Assembly (NCBI RefSeq): GCF_003711105.1
Contig: NZ_CP023865.1
Coordinates: 3,559,001 to 3,623,000 of the forward strand
Source of the DNA: Actinoplanes teichomyceticus ATCC 31121
GTDB lineage: Bacteria; Actinomycetota; Actinomycetes; Mycobacteriales; Micromonosporaceae
DNA: 64,000 bases
Direction: 5' to 3'
Shown: positions 32,415-41,948 of the stretch, in pieces
Layout of the letters: each line of letters opens with the position of its first letter
Numbering within the stretch: position 1 is the first letter of the stretch
Made by a program: the position numbers and the translations under genes
Notes under the pieces: model-generated
The model's input: only the letters and a program-made list of their open reading frames with translations
Told to the model about the DNA's origin: nothing
Database searches by the model: none

Positions 32415-33822
32415 CCGCGGCGACGCCCAGGCTGGCGGTGACCCGGATGTCGCCGAGCAGGACGTCGGTGATGCCGCGGACCCGGCTGGCCCAGCCGTGC
32501 CGGTCGGCGGCGGCCGGCAGCACCGCGGCGATGACGAACTCGTCGCCGCCGAGCCGTCCGCGCAGGTCCTCGGCACGGCCGACGGCCTGCAACCGCTCGC
32601 CGAACAGGCGCAGCACCTCGTCGCCGACCGCGTGGCCGTAGGTGTCGTTGACCGGCTTGAACCCGTCCAGGTCCAGGAAGGCCACCATCAGCGTGCGGTC
32701 GTCGCCGCGCAGGCGGGGCAGCGCCGCGGTCATCCAGCGGGTGATCCCGGCCCGGTTGGCCAGCCCGGTCAGCGGGTCACGCTCCGCGCTGTCGCGCAGG
32801 ATCTCGACGCGCTGTTGCAGGTCCCTCGCCCGGCTGGTGGCGGCCAGGTGCGCGGCCTCGCGCGCCAGCTGCTCGGCGATCAGCCCGGCCACGCCGCGTA
32901 CCACCGACTCCGCGCGGCCGTCGAGCGGCACGTCGGCGCGGCTGCCCCCGCACAGCGTGCCGATCAACCGGCCCTCGTGGTCGCGGACGGGCACGCTGAC
33001 CCAGGTGTTGACGCCGGCCTGGCGGGCCACCGCACAGTCGGCCCAGCGCTCCTGGACGTCCGTGACACACGCGCCGCCGCCGCCGATCGTGCGCCGGCAC
33101 AGCGACGCCGGCCAGGACACCGAGGTGCCCTCGGCGAAACCCAGGTCGGCGGTCTCGTCGGCGTACGTCACGACCAGCTCGTCGGTGGCCTCGTCGTGCA
33201 GGGTGAGATAGGTGGCCTCCAGGCCGGTGGCCTGCTGCATCAGCCGCAGCAGCGGGCGCGTCACGGCCTCCAGGTCCGCGGTGGCCAGGGACCGGGCGCC
33301 CGGCGGTGCGGCCGGATCGCCCGGTTCCGTGTCACGCACGTCGCCGAGCAGGTCGGCGACGTGCCCGGCGACCGCGCGCAGGATGTTCTCGTCGCGGGCG
33401 CCCAGCCCCGGCGCCGGCGCGGTGGAGGCGACGCACACCGCTCCGGCCACCCGGCCGCCGAGGCGCAGCGGGACGCTCGCGTAGCCGCGGATGCCGAACG
33501 CCCCGGTGTGCGGGTGCGAGGCGATCAGCGGGTGCCGCCGTGCGTCGGCGACCAGCGGTTCCAACCGCCCGGTGGCGACCAGGTGGCACAGCGTCTCGGC
33601 GACCGGATGGGCGGTCCCGGCCGGCAGCACCGGCCCGTGCGGCACCGACCGCGAGTGGGTCACGACCCGGTCGTCGCCGCGGAACACGCTGACGTAGGAG
33701 ACCTGCATGCCGAGCTGTTCGAGCAGCAGTGCCAGCGCCCGGTCGACGCGCTCCGCGACGGAGCCGCCACCGGCACGCAGCACCTCGGTCAGCGCCTGCG
33801 GCGCCGCTGCAGCACTCGTCAT
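32314..33822 (-). CDS. GAF-GAF-GGDEF diguanylate cyclase
   Basis: 502 residues from ATG 33822. Two GAF domains come first (~10-155, with FGIRGYASVPLRLGG; ~170-325, with WVSVPVRDHEGRLIGTLCGG), then a signalling helix (ARDLQQRVEILRDSAERDPL) and a GGDEF domain. DPLTGLANR opens the domain, FLDLDGFKPVND supplies metal ligands, and RLGGDEFVIA is the intact active site. RAED five residues before GGDEF matches the inhibitory RxxD site. It should make c-di-GMP, opposing the EAL protein encoded 2 kb away. The upstream open frame lacks domain character. The start is preceded by only a weak ribosome-binding site. Confidence 0.9.
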   Translation of the reverse strand: MTSAAAAPQALTEVLRAGGGSVAERVDRALALLLEQLGMQVSYVSVFRGDDRVVTHSRSVPHGPVLPAGTAHPVAETLCHLVATGRLEPLVADARRHPLIASHPHTGAFGIRGYASVPLRLGGRVAGAVCVASTAPAPGLGARDENILRAVAGHVADLLGDVRDTEPGDPAAPPGARSLATADLEAVTRPLLRLMQQATGLEATYLTLHDEATDELVVTYADETADLGFAEGTSVSWPASLCRRTIGGGGACVTDVQERWADCAVARQAGVNTWVSVPVRDHEGRLIGTLCGGSRADVPLDGRAESVVRGVAGLIAEQLAREAAHLAATSRARDLQQRVEILRDSAERDPLTGLANRAGITRWMTAALPRLRGDDRTLMVAFLDLDGFKPVNDTYGHAVGDEVLRLFGERLQAVGRAEDLRGRLGGDEFVIAAVLPAAADRHGWASRVRGITDVLLGDIRVTASLGVAAVTDPATDIGDLIHRADEAMYRDKQQRHALPAPC

Positions 33823-34068
33823 GTCCGGTGCTTCGGCAGCCACACCGGGAACCTGACCCGCACGCGCGGCAAACCACCGTTCTGCACCCCGCCGGACGAT
33901 TCCCCTCCCGGTACGACCTCCCGGCCCCCGCGGCCGACCCGCCGGGAGGCGCCGCTGCCACCGGGTGTCACGGCGGGCGCCGCGCGGCGGACGCACGGGG
34001 CTGGGCGGGTCGCCTGCGGGCGGGGCCACGAGGTCGTATCTTCTCGGGGTTTGCGCCGGGACCAGGCG

Positions 34069-37000
34069 TCACGTGGCCGAACCCGGTGGCGGGGCGGCCC
34101 ACCGGCGTTCGATGGTGACCAGGGTGCCGGTGGCGGTCGTGACCAGCCGGACGTCGCCGTAGGCGTTCATCAGGATCGCGCCGCGCCCGCGGTCGCGGGC
34201 CGGTGGCCGGGCCCGCCAGCCGCCGAAGTCCTGCACCTCGATGCGGACGAGCCCGCCGGTGACCAGCAGCCGGACCCGGATCTCCGGGCGGCTGGGCCGC
34301 TGCGCGTGCTCGACCGCGTTGTTGATCGCCTCGGTGGCGGCGACCTGCAGGTCGTAGAGCAGATCCGGGTCCATCGCGTCGCCGCGCAGCGCGGCCTTCA
34401 GGTCGCGGCGTGCCGCGCCGGCGGCCCCCGGGTCCACCGGGTAGGTCCATGTCACGTCGAGTTCCGGCAGGTCGCCCGCGGCGGCGGCCGGCTCCGGCCG
34501 CCGCCGGATCGCGGCGACCGCGACGTCGCCGGCGTCCGGGGCGGGCTCGTCGGCCAGGACCGCGTCGACCAGGCTGCTGACCGGGGCCGACGCGGCGAGC
34601 TGGGCGTCGCAGTGGCGCGCGAGCCGCGGCCCGGCGCCCGCCGCCGCGGTGCAGAACAGCAGCTGCCCGCCGGGCGCGAGGAGGATCTCGCCGGTGCGGT
34701 ACGGGCCCGGCGCCGGCCCCGCCGTGGGCAGGGTCCGGGCCGGCTCACCCGGCGCCGCGTGCACCGGTCCGGGATGGCCGGCGCCGCACCAGGTGAACCG
34801 GCCGGTCGCCGGGTCGGCGACGCCCACCAGCAGCGCCACGCGTCCGTCCGGCCGGTCCAGGACGGTGGCCAGCCGGTCGGCGATCCGCGCCGGGTCCAGG
34901 CCCGCCGCGGCGTACGCCCGGACCGCCCCGCGGATCTGTCCCGCCGCCAGCACCGGGTCCAAGCCGTGCCCGGGCACCGTGCCGAGGCTGATCAGCAGCC
35001 GGCCATCGGCGGTCCGGGCAATGTCGTACCAGCCGCCGGCCGCCCCGGACCGCGCCGGCCGGTACCCGGCGTGCACGTCCCACCCGTCCAGCGTGGGCAG
35101 CTCCTCCGGCAGCAGGCCGCGGTGCAGGCCGAGCGCCAGCTGCCGGTCGTGGTCGGGCCGCCACACGCCGTGCGCCAGCGAGCCGAGCAGCTCGGCGGTC
35201 GACGCCAGGACCGCCCGCGAGGGCCCGGCCGCCCCGGCCACCACGGAGACAGCGCCGATCCGGGCGCCGTCCCGGGTACGGATCTCCGCCTCGATCGTGG
35301 CGGCGTCGCCCGGGCTCGTGGCGGCGTCGCCCGGGCTCGTGGCGGCGTCGCCCGGGCCCGCGGTGGGGTCGGGCGGCGCGTGGAACCGCAGCGGCGGGCG
35401 GTGGCCGGCGCCGTCCAGCACGGTCACCGCCGCGACGCCGCCCAGCAGCGCCCGCACCCGCTCGGTGGCCGCCTGGAAGGCGTCGCGCAGCGCCTGCCCG
35501 GAGGCGATCACGTCGGCGGTGTCGGCCGGCGGCAGCGGCTGGCGGACGTGCGCGGCCCGCACGCCGGCCAGCTTCAGCGTGGTGCGGATGCGGGCGATCA
35601 GCTGGTCGGCGCTGAACGGCTTGACGACGTAGTCGTCGGCCCCGGCGGTGAGTCCCTCCACCCCGGACTCGTGCCCGGCCCGCGCCGAGAGCATCACCAC
35701 CGGCAGACTGCGGGTGGCCTCGTCCTCGCGCAGCGCCCGGACCAGGGCGAACCCGTCCAGGCGGGGCATCATCACGTCGGTGAGCAGCAGGTCCGGCCGG
35801 TGCCGGCGGATCGCCTGCAGCGCGGCCTCGCCGTCGGCCGCGGTCTCCACTCGCCAGCCCTGCGCGGTGAGCAGCCGGGACAGGTACTGGCGCATGTCCC
35901 GGTTGTCGTCGGCGACCAGGATGCGGATCCCGGCCGGGTCCGCCGGCGCGTCGGCCCGCTCGTCGCCGGTGCCGGCGGTCCAGCCGGTGGTCACGCTGGC
36001 GACCGCGCGGGCGTCGGCCAGCTGCTCCGGCGCGGTCGGCAGCGCCGGCGCCCCGGTCGCCTCCACCGCCGCCCAGGGCAGCGCCACGGTGAACGTGGAG
36101 CCCTTCCCCGGCACGCTGCGGACCTCGACGTCCCCGCCCTGCAGCCGGGCCAGTTCACGGACCAGGGCCAGGCCGATCCCGGTGCCCTCGTGGCTGCGCG
36201 AGCGCGCGCCGCGCACCCGGTGGAACCGGTCGAAGAGCCGGGGAAGTTCGTCCTGGTCGATACCGATGCCGGTGTCCGACACCGACAGCCGGATGGTGCT
36301 CGCGTCGGACTCCAGGCCGACCCGGATCTCCCCGACGAAGGTGAACTTCAGCGCGTTGGACAGCAGATTCGTGACGATCTTCTCCCAGTGCCCGGGATCC
36401 ACCGCCACCGGGCCCGGCAGCGGCGGGCAGTCGACCACCAGGCGCAGCCCGGTGCGCTCCACCGCGGCCCGGAACACCCCGGCCAGCTCCGCGGTGAACC
36501 CGGCCAGGTCGAGCGCGCGCGGCGCCGTCCGGGCCTGCCCGGTGCCGATGCTGGAGAACGTGAGCAGCTCGTTCACCAGGGTGAGCAGCCGGCCGGCGTT
36601 GCGCCACGCGGTGTCGACGCGCTCGCGCTGCGCCGCGCCCAGCGGCTCGGCCCGGTCGGCCAGCGCGTCGGCCAGCGGCCCCAGCATCAGGGTCAGCGGC
36701 GTACGCAGCTCGTGGCTCACGTTGGTGAAGAAGTCGGTCTTCACCCGGTCCAGCTCGGCCAGCGCCGCCGCCCGGTCACGCTCCTCCTGGTACGCCTGCG
36801 CGTTGCGGACGGCCACCGCGACCTGCTGGGCCAGCAGGTGCAGGAACGACCGGTACGTCTCGTCCAGCGCCCGAGCCGGGCTCAGCCCGGTGAGCAGCAC
36901 CCCGACCGGCTGCGACAGGTCCGCCGAGGGCAGCGGCCGGGCCACCGCGGTCCGCACCGGGTCGTGCCAGGGCCCGCCCGTGATGGTCAGCCGCTCGGCC

Positions 37001-37761
37001 ACGTCGGCCATCGCGGCGGTGCTGCCACCGGCCGCCGCCCGCAGGTGCCACGGGTCGTCACCGGTCGCGCCGAGCACGACCTCCGGCGGCAGCGCGGACG
37101 CGTCGGCGCCGACCACCGCGCAGCGCCGCAGGACCGGCCCGTCGCGCAGGTAGACCGCGGCGAACGGCACGTCCAGCGGATGCTCCCCGATCACCTGGCA
37201 CAGCCGGGCGCAGGTCTGCCGCACCCCGGCGGGACCGTCCCCGGCGGGGACCGCCAGGTCGCGCAGCAGCCGCAGCCGACGCTCCCCGACCACCTGCTCG
37301 GTGACCTCGCTGCACACGGTCAGCACGCCGACCGTGGCGCCCCGGTCGTCGCGGGCGGGCGCGTGCGAGACGCTGAAGTACGCCTCCTCGCGGTACCCGG
37401 CCCGGTCGAGCAGCAGCTGCAACGCCGGCACCCAGCTGGCCACGCCGGTGGCCATCGCCTCGGCGATCAGCGGGCGCAGCACGTCCCAGCCCTCGGCCAG
37501 GGTGATCCGCACGTCCAGGCCGAGCGCGGCCGGGTGCTTGGCGCCGATCAGCGCGGAGTACGCGTCGTTGTAGAGCTGGGTCAGGTCCGGGCCCCACAGC
37601 AGCAGCATCGGGTACCGGGAGGACAGCACGATCCGTACCGCGCTGCGCAGGCTGTGCGGCCAGTCCCGCACCGGGCCCAGTTTCGTGGCGGCCCAGTCCA
37701 GGCCGGCCATCAGACGTCCGGTCTCGCCCCCCGCGGCGAAGACGTCATCCGGTGATGTCAT
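34069..37761 (-). CDS. Hybrid sensor kinase: PAS-GAF-HisKA-HATPase-REC-pseudo-PP2C-anti-sigma HATPase
   Basis: 1230 residues. Order: PAS (~30-155), GAF (~165-320), HisKA with phospho-acceptor H350 (FFTNVSHELRTPL), HATPase (NLLSNALKF N-box, DTGIGI, GTGIGLAL), receiver domain (~610-730) with D662 (LLTDVMMPRLDG) and K714-type VVKPF, a GAF-like segment, a SpoIIE/PP2C domain (~870-1090) and an RsbW-type HATPase (VAATEAINNAVEHA, ~1110-1225). In the PP2C part several metal-binding aspartates are replaced: GGWYD instead of GGDWYD, LGTVPGHG instead of xGDVxGHG, and CTAAAG instead of xTDGx. It probably links histidine-kinase signalling to sigma-factor partner switching without phosphatase activity. MTSPDD start at 37761. 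Confidence 0.9.
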   Translation of the reverse strand: MTSPDDVFAAGGETGRLMAGLDWAATKLGPVRDWPHSLRSAVRIVLSSRYPMLLLWGPDLTQLYNDAYSALIGAKHPAALGLDVRITLAEGWDVLRPLIAEAMATGVASWVPALQLLLDRAGYREEAYFSVSHAPARDDRGATVGVLTVCSEVTEQVVGERRLRLLRDLAVPAGDGPAGVRQTCARLCQVIGEHPLDVPFAAVYLRDGPVLRRCAVVGADASALPPEVVLGATGDDPWHLRAAAGGSTAAMADVAERLTITGGPWHDPVRTAVARPLPSADLSQPVGVLLTGLSPARALDETYRSFLHLLAQQVAVAVRNAQAYQEERDRAAALAELDRVKTDFFTNVSHELRTPLTLMLGPLADALADRAEPLGAAQRERVDTAWRNAGRLLTLVNELLTFSSIGTGQARTAPRALDLAGFTAELAGVFRAAVERTGLRLVVDCPPLPGPVAVDPGHWEKIVTNLLSNALKFTFVGEIRVGLESDASTIRLSVSDTGIGIDQDELPRLFDRFHRVRGARSRSHEGTGIGLALVRELARLQGGDVEVRSVPGKGSTFTVALPWAAVEATGAPALPTAPEQLADARAVASVTTGWTAGTGDERADAPADPAGIRILVADDNRDMRQYLSRLLTAQGWRVETAADGEAALQAIRRHRPDLLLTDVMMPRLDGFALVRALREDEATRSLPVVMLSARAGHESGVEGLTAGADDYVVKPFSADQLIARIRTTLKLAGVRAAHVRQPLPPADTADVIASGQALRDAFQAATERVRALLGGVAAVTVLDGAGHRPPLRFHAPPDPTAGPGDAATSPGDAATSPGDAATIEAEIRTRDGARIGAVSVVAGAAGPSRAVLASTAELLGSLAHGVWRPDHDRQLALGLHRGLLPEELPTLDGWDVHAGYRPARSGAAGGWYDIARTADGRLLISLGTVPGHGLDPVLAAGQIRGAVRAYAAAGLDPARIADRLATVLDRPDGRVALLVGVADPATGRFTWCGAGHPGPVHAAPGEPARTLPTAGPAPGPYRTGEILLAPGGQLLFCTAAAGAGPRLARHCDAQLAASAPVSSLVDAVLADEPAPDAGDVAVAAIRRRPEPAAAAGDLPELDVTWTYPVDPGAAGAARRDLKAALRGDAMDPDLLYDLQVAATEAINNAVEHAQRPSRPEIRVRLLVTGGLVRIEVQDFGGWRARPPARDRGRGAILMNAYGDVRLVTTATGTLVTIERRWAAPPPGSAT
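35297..35359. repeat. Three 21-bp tandem copies inside the hybrid kinase gene
   Basis: GTGGCGGCGTCGCCCGGGCT(C) repeats at 35297, 35318 and 35339, the last with one change at its end. On the coding strand it gives SPGDAAT repeated in the linker before the pseudo-PP2C domain. Unit length is a multiple of three, so copy-number change would keep the frame and alter linker length. Confidence 0.9.
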
Positions 37762-37832
37762 GAAGTTCGTTCACTGCTCGATCCACCCGCCCGTCCCGAC
37801 CGGGTCCATGCTCCCCGGTCCCCGAGGAGCCG

Positions 37833-37856
37833 TACCCAGAAGAGGGACTCTTGCAC
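37833..37856 (-). promoter_or_regulatory. SigB/SigF-like promoter motif before the hybrid kinase
   Basis: On the minus strand GTGC (37856-37853), 15 bp and GGGTA (37837-37833), 72 bp before the ATG at 37761. Same geometry as the motifs at 30303 and 31137; the -35 is the weakest of the set. Confidence 0.35.
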
Positions 37857-37919
37857 ATCACCGCCCCACCCTGGCGCGTCAGGGGGCCGATGCACCACCG
37901 TGGTGGGACCGCCCGCGGG

Positions 37920-40034
37920 TCAGCGGCGGGTGTCGCGCAGCGCCGGGGTCGTCGCGGCCCGGACGGTGGCGCCGCCGGGGTGCGGCTGCCGGAGGGCGGG
38001 CAGGCGCACGGTGAAGGTGGTGGTGCGGTCGCCGGCCGAGCTGAACCCGATGGTGCCGCCGTGCTGCTCGACGATCGCCCGGGCCAGGCTCAGGCCCAGC
38101 CCGGAGCCCGGGACGCCGCGACGGCGGGCCTCCTCGCCGCGGTAGAACATGTCGAACAGGCGGTCGTGTTCGTCGGCACGGATCTCCGGGCCGGTGTCGC
38201 ACACCGACAGTGCGGCGACGCCGTGTTCCACGCGCAGCTCGACGCGCACCGGCGAGTCGTCGTCGGCCCAGGTCAGGGCGTTGGCGAGGAGTTCGTCGAG
38301 GACCTGGCGCAGCCGTGCGGGGTCGCCGGCGATACGGGCCGAGCCGGGGATGTCGGTGCGGATGGGGTGGGCGTCCTCGCGGTCGCGGGCGTGTTCGACG
38401 GCCTCGCGGGCCACGGCGGCCAGGTCCATGGGTTGCGGGCGTACGTCGAGGTGTCCGGCGCGCAGGGCGGCCACGTCCAGGAGTTTGAGGATGACCGCGC
38501 GCAGGCTGGCGGCGTTGCGCTGCATGACGGTGAGCATGTCGCGCTGGTCCCCGCTGAGGTCCGGTTCGTCGAGCAGCAGGTCGGTGTAGGCCTGGATGCT
38601 GGTCAGCGGGGTGCGGATCTCGTGCCCGGCCAGGGCGATGTACTGCTCGTGGGCGCGGTCCAGGTCGGCGGCGAGGCGTTCGGCGCGGCGGCGTACCAGG
38701 AACTCGCTCAGCAACGGCGCGATCCCGGTGACCACCTCGCTGCGGACGTCGTCCGGCAGCTCGATCGTCTCGCTGTAGCAGACCAGCACGCCGAGCACAT
38801 GCGGGCCGGTCGGCACCGGCACCGCCAGCGCGGTGTGCAGCGAACCCCAGTCACCGCTGTCGCGGGTGACCTCGTCGGTGTGCAGATCGGCGACCCACAC
38901 CGACTGGCTGTGCCGCCACGCCCGGCCGGGCAGGTCCTGACCGCAGCCGAGCACGTCGGGGAGCCGCAGCGGCGCCTGCTGTGCCGGGTCGGCCCACCGG
39001 CTGACGCGGCGCAGCACCTGCCCCCGCTCGTCGCAGCTCCAGAACTCGACCACGTCCCAGCCGATCAGCGAGCCGATCAGCTCCACGGCGTGGCCGAGAA
39101 CCTCCGCTTCGGCGTCCGCTTCGGCGATCACCCGGACGATCGCCAGCTCGCACTCCTGGAAACGGGCGACCCGGCGCGTCACCGTGAGGTCGTGGACGGC
39201 CACCACCGCGGCCACCCCGGGCGCGCCGACGACCGGCCGGCTGTGCACCCGGAAGAACCGTTGCGGCTGGCCGGGGAAGCGGCGCACGACCTCGGCGTCG
39301 CGGACCCGTTCGCCGCGCAGGGCCCGCAGCAGCGGCAGCTCCGTGTCGATCGGCCGGCCGTCGGCGTGGTACAGGTGCAGCCGCTGCCCCCACTCGCTGG
39401 CGGGCATCTCGGCGATCCTGGGGCCGATCAGCTCCCGGGCGGTGTCGTTGAAGACCACCGGGTGCCCCTCGTCGTCGCTGCCGACGACCGCCACCTCCAG
39501 GCTGTCCACCACCGCCTGCAGCGCCTCGTGCTCGCGTTGCAGGCTGCGCCGGGCGAAGACCTCGGCCTCCATCTGCTCGGTGCGCACCCGCAGCTCGCTG
39601 GCCAGCTGCGCCAGCTCGGTGCCGCCCTGGCGGGCCCGTACGTAGGCGGTGACGTCCTCGGTGCGGTGCACGATCCAGCGCAGCCGCCCGTCCGGGTCGA
39701 AGACCGGCGCGTTCACCGGCGCCCAGTAGCGGACGTCGAAGCCGCCGCCGGGCAGCGGGATGTCGTACTTCTGGATCTCCATCACGTCGACGACCCGCTC
39801 GCGCAGCACCCGGCGCAGCGAGGCGCCCCACCGGGTCACGCCGCTGGCGCCCGGGTCCTCCGGGTTGTCCGGGAAGGCCTCGAACACCGGTCGGCCGACC
39901 AGCTCCTGCCGGGTCCGTGCGGTGGCCGCGAGGTACGCGTCGTTCGCCTCGGCGATCACCAGGTCCGGGTCGAGGACCACGAACGCGGTCGGGGCGCTGC
40001 GGAACAACGCCTGGTAGTCGATCGACTCGGACAT
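37920..40034 (-). CDS. PAS-PAS-GAF sensor histidine kinase
   Basis: 704 residues from ATG 40034 (an in-frame GTG at 40043 adds three). Two PAS domains (~5-130 with APTAFVVLDPDLVIAEAND; ~165-275 with AVVGSDDEGHPVVFNDTAR), a GAF domain (~290-440), HisKA with acceptor histidine in IALAGHEIRTPLTSI, and HATPase with LLANALTW, DTGPEI and GSGLGLSLA. There are no membrane helices, so it is cytosolic and may sense light, redox or a small molecule through PAS/GAF. No cognate response regulator is adjacent; the hybrid kinase 159 bp downstream on the same strand carries a receiver and could be its target. Confidence 0.9.
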   Translation of the reverse strand: MSESIDYQALFRSAPTAFVVLDPDLVIAEANDAYLAATARTRQELVGRPVFEAFPDNPEDPGASGVTRWGASLRRVLRERVVDVMEIQKYDIPLPGGGFDVRYWAPVNAPVFDPDGRLRWIVHRTEDVTAYVRARQGGTELAQLASELRVRTEQMEAEVFARRSLQREHEALQAVVDSLEVAVVGSDDEGHPVVFNDTARELIGPRIAEMPASEWGQRLHLYHADGRPIDTELPLLRALRGERVRDAEVVRRFPGQPQRFFRVHSRPVVGAPGVAAVVAVHDLTVTRRVARFQECELAIVRVIAEADAEAEVLGHAVELIGSLIGWDVVEFWSCDERGQVLRRVSRWADPAQQAPLRLPDVLGCGQDLPGRAWRHSQSVWVADLHTDEVTRDSGDWGSLHTALAVPVPTGPHVLGVLVCYSETIELPDDVRSEVVTGIAPLLSEFLVRRRAERLAADLDRAHEQYIALAGHEIRTPLTSIQAYTDLLLDEPDLSGDQRDMLTVMQRNAASLRAVILKLLDVAALRAGHLDVRPQPMDLAAVAREAVEHARDREDAHPIRTDIPGSARIAGDPARLRQVLDELLANALTWADDDSPVRVELRVEHGVAALSVCDTGPEIRADEHDRLFDMFYRGEEARRRGVPGSGLGLSLARAIVEQHGGTIGFSSAGDRTTTFTVRLPALRQPHPGGATVRAATTPALRDTRR

Positions 40035-40049
40035 ATCGTCCACCCGTTC

Positions 40050-40480
40050 ACCCTATCCGTGCCCGGCCGGGAGCAGCGGGGTTACCGGCAACGCTCCGGC
40101 CTCGCCGGATCGATCGTCCGCCGAGCGGTACCGGAGCGGATCGGCCTGGTCGTGCTCGAGCGCCGCGGGGCAGGCGCCCCCCATCCCACACACCCGGCCG
40201 AGGGCGATCCCGGTCTCGGCCTGCCCGCGGACGTCGGGCGCCTGCCGGGGTGAGAGGCCGTGCAGGTCGACGAAGAGCCGGCCGTCCGGGAGGTGGCCCG
40301 CGACGTGGTGGGCGAGCCGGATGCCCCAGGCTCGTCCTGCCGACCCCGGCGGTGCCGGTGACCAGCACCGTCGTCGAGCCGCGGCCGGGTGTGGCGCTCA
40401 GGCACGCACCGGGTGCTGCTCAGTTCCGTGTCGCGGCCGACGAACCGGCCGGGTCCGGTGGGAGCATCCGGGGCCGGGTC
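40050..40480 (-). pseudogene. Frameshifted remnant of an AfsR/NB-ARC regulator gene
   Basis: Three consecutive pieces of an NB-ARC domain appear in three different minus-strand frames: GPGRFVGRDTEL (~40450), then VLVTGTAGVGRTSLG (P-loop with Lys changed to Arg, ~40350), then IRLAHHVAGHLPDGRLFVDL with HGLSPRQAPDV (~40250-40300). Two frameshifts are therefore needed to connect them, and the rest of the ATPase is missing. It abuts the start of the sensor kinase gene. Confidence 0.7.
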
Positions 40481-40996
40481 GTCGCGCACCGCGCGCCGGC
40501 GGCGGGACTGCCTCGGCCGGGCCGGCCGGCGCCGAGCAGCTTCTCGGCGTAGTTGCGGACACCGGTCCGGGGGTGGTCAGGTCCCGGTGCCGGTCACCGG
40601 GGGGGCGGCGCGCCGTGGCCGGGCGCGGATCGTCCGGCGAGCCGGTGTCGTGCGGCCCGGCCGGGACTCGCCGCGGGCGCCGTCAGCGCGGCGAGCTGTC
40701 CGCCGCCACGTGTGTCCGGACCGGACAGGTCCGATGAGGAGCGGCGCCGGCGTCACCTGACGAAGCTGCCCCCGCGGTCTCGTGGCACGCTCGGCCGGAC
40801 CGGGCCGGCCTCGGTCAACCCGGTCCTGGACCGGCTGCCATCACGGGAATCGAGGTAGCCGTAGAGCCCGCGGAGCCGATCGGCTCCCGGCGGACAGGCG
40901 GCTGCCTCATCGGGAACACCGATGTCGTCGGGACCCAACACCCCGGGGCACGAACTCGGCATGACGGTACTGCCCGGAGGAGCCCCGCAAGCTCCG
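40481..40996. other. Region without a supported gene
   Basis: 516 bp between the NB-ARC remnant and the SRPBCC gene. On the minus strand VRNYAEKLLGAG can be read near 40540, which might be more of the decayed regulator, but this is too short to be sure. The remaining frames show no domain. Confidence 0.4.
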
Positions 40997-41542
40997 ATGA
41001 CGTCAGAGGGCAGGGGAGAAGGCGACGTCGCTGAGGGCGACGGCTCGGACCCGACGCTGATCGACCTCTATGATCACCTCGTGGCTCGGACAGACTCGGC
41101 TTCCCGGGTGATCGCGGCTCCGCTCGACCGCGTCTACGCGGCCCTCGTCGACCCCGAGGCGCTGACCACCTGGTTGCCGCCCGACGGCATGAGCGGCCGA
41201 TTCGAGCGGTTCGACGCGTCGCCGGGCGGGTCCTACCGGCTGGTGCTGACCTATGCCGACGCCTCGGCCGCGCCGGGCAAGACCTCCGCGGACACAGACG
41301 TCGTCGAGGCCCGGTTCGTCGACATCGTTCCTCAGGTACGCGTGGTACAAGCCGTCGATTTCGTCTCCGACGACCCGGCCCAGGCCGGCACCATGACGAT
41401 GACCTGGGAGGTCACGGCGGTGGAGCACGGCACACGCGTGGAGTTGCGGGCGGAGAACGTTCCGGCCGGCATCTCCGCCGCCGACCACGCTGCCGGTCTG
41501 AGCTCCTCGCTCGCCAACCTCGCGAGGCATCTCGAGGTGTGA
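40997..41542 (+). CDS. SRPBCC (AHSA1-like START-fold) protein
   Basis: About 181 residues from ATG 40997; the start is uncertain, since an in-frame ATG at 40961 and a GTG near 41082 exist and no upstream site stands out. The domain begins at ASRVIAAPLDRVYAALVDPE, followed by LTTWLPPDGMSGRF, PGGSYRLVLTY, VEARFVDIVPQVRVVQAV, MTMTWEVTAVEHGTRVELRA and a C-terminal helix DHAAGLSSSLANLARHL. This is the AHSA1/activator-of-Hsp90-like branch of SRPBCC proteins; ligands are usually unknown hydrophobic compounds. It stands alone among decayed DNA. Confidence 0.85.
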   Translation: MTSEGRGEGDVAEGDGSDPTLIDLYDHLVARTDSASRVIAAPLDRVYAALVDPEALTTWLPPDGMSGRFERFDASPGGSYRLVLTYADASAAPGKTSADTDVVEARFVDIVPQVRVVQAVDFVSDDPAQAGTMTMTWEVTAVEHGTRVELRAENVPAGISAADHAAGLSSSLANLARHLEV

Positions 41543-41948
41543 CCTCCCGCCGGGCACGGCTTGATCGATCTCACCGGCAGGAGAGCCGTCCCCGGCAGAT
41601 CACCTCTGCAGACCCGTGCTGGAGCAGCCATCCGGCCAGCGGTGACGCGTCGAGCGGTCGGGCCGGGCGGCGCGGTGATCGTGTCCTCGTGCGACCGCGA
41701 GGTCGTCGACGCCGGGCACCCGCGTCGCGCCCAGGGACGGGTCGAAGAGTCCGCCGGCCTGTCGTGTCCGGCCCCACCCCGGACGCTGCGCCGGCCGGCC
41801 GGCGCGCTGTCCGACGATCACGCCGACCGGGTTGCACCACTGTCGGGGGACTCCACTGCGGAGGCTCGCGTACCGCGCCGGTGATTGGCGGTGGGACGTG
41901 CCCGGGTATAGGGAGCGCACCCGTCGGGCGACAGTGAGGACACCGCAG
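41543..41948. other. Intergenic stretch with no supported gene
   Basis: 406 bp between the SRPBCC and glycosyltransferase genes. Frames on both strands are open by chance but Arg/Pro-rich without motifs. CCCGGGTATAGGGAGCG near 41896-41915 may belong to the glycosyltransferase promoter. Confidence 0.4.

Noticed and set aside
32248-37755. 1835-codon open frame on the plus strand opposite the GGDEF and hybrid-kinase genes
   Set aside because: It is rich in Arg, Gly, Pro and Gln with no domains and lies antisense to two clear signalling genes; such frames arise from GC-biased codon use.
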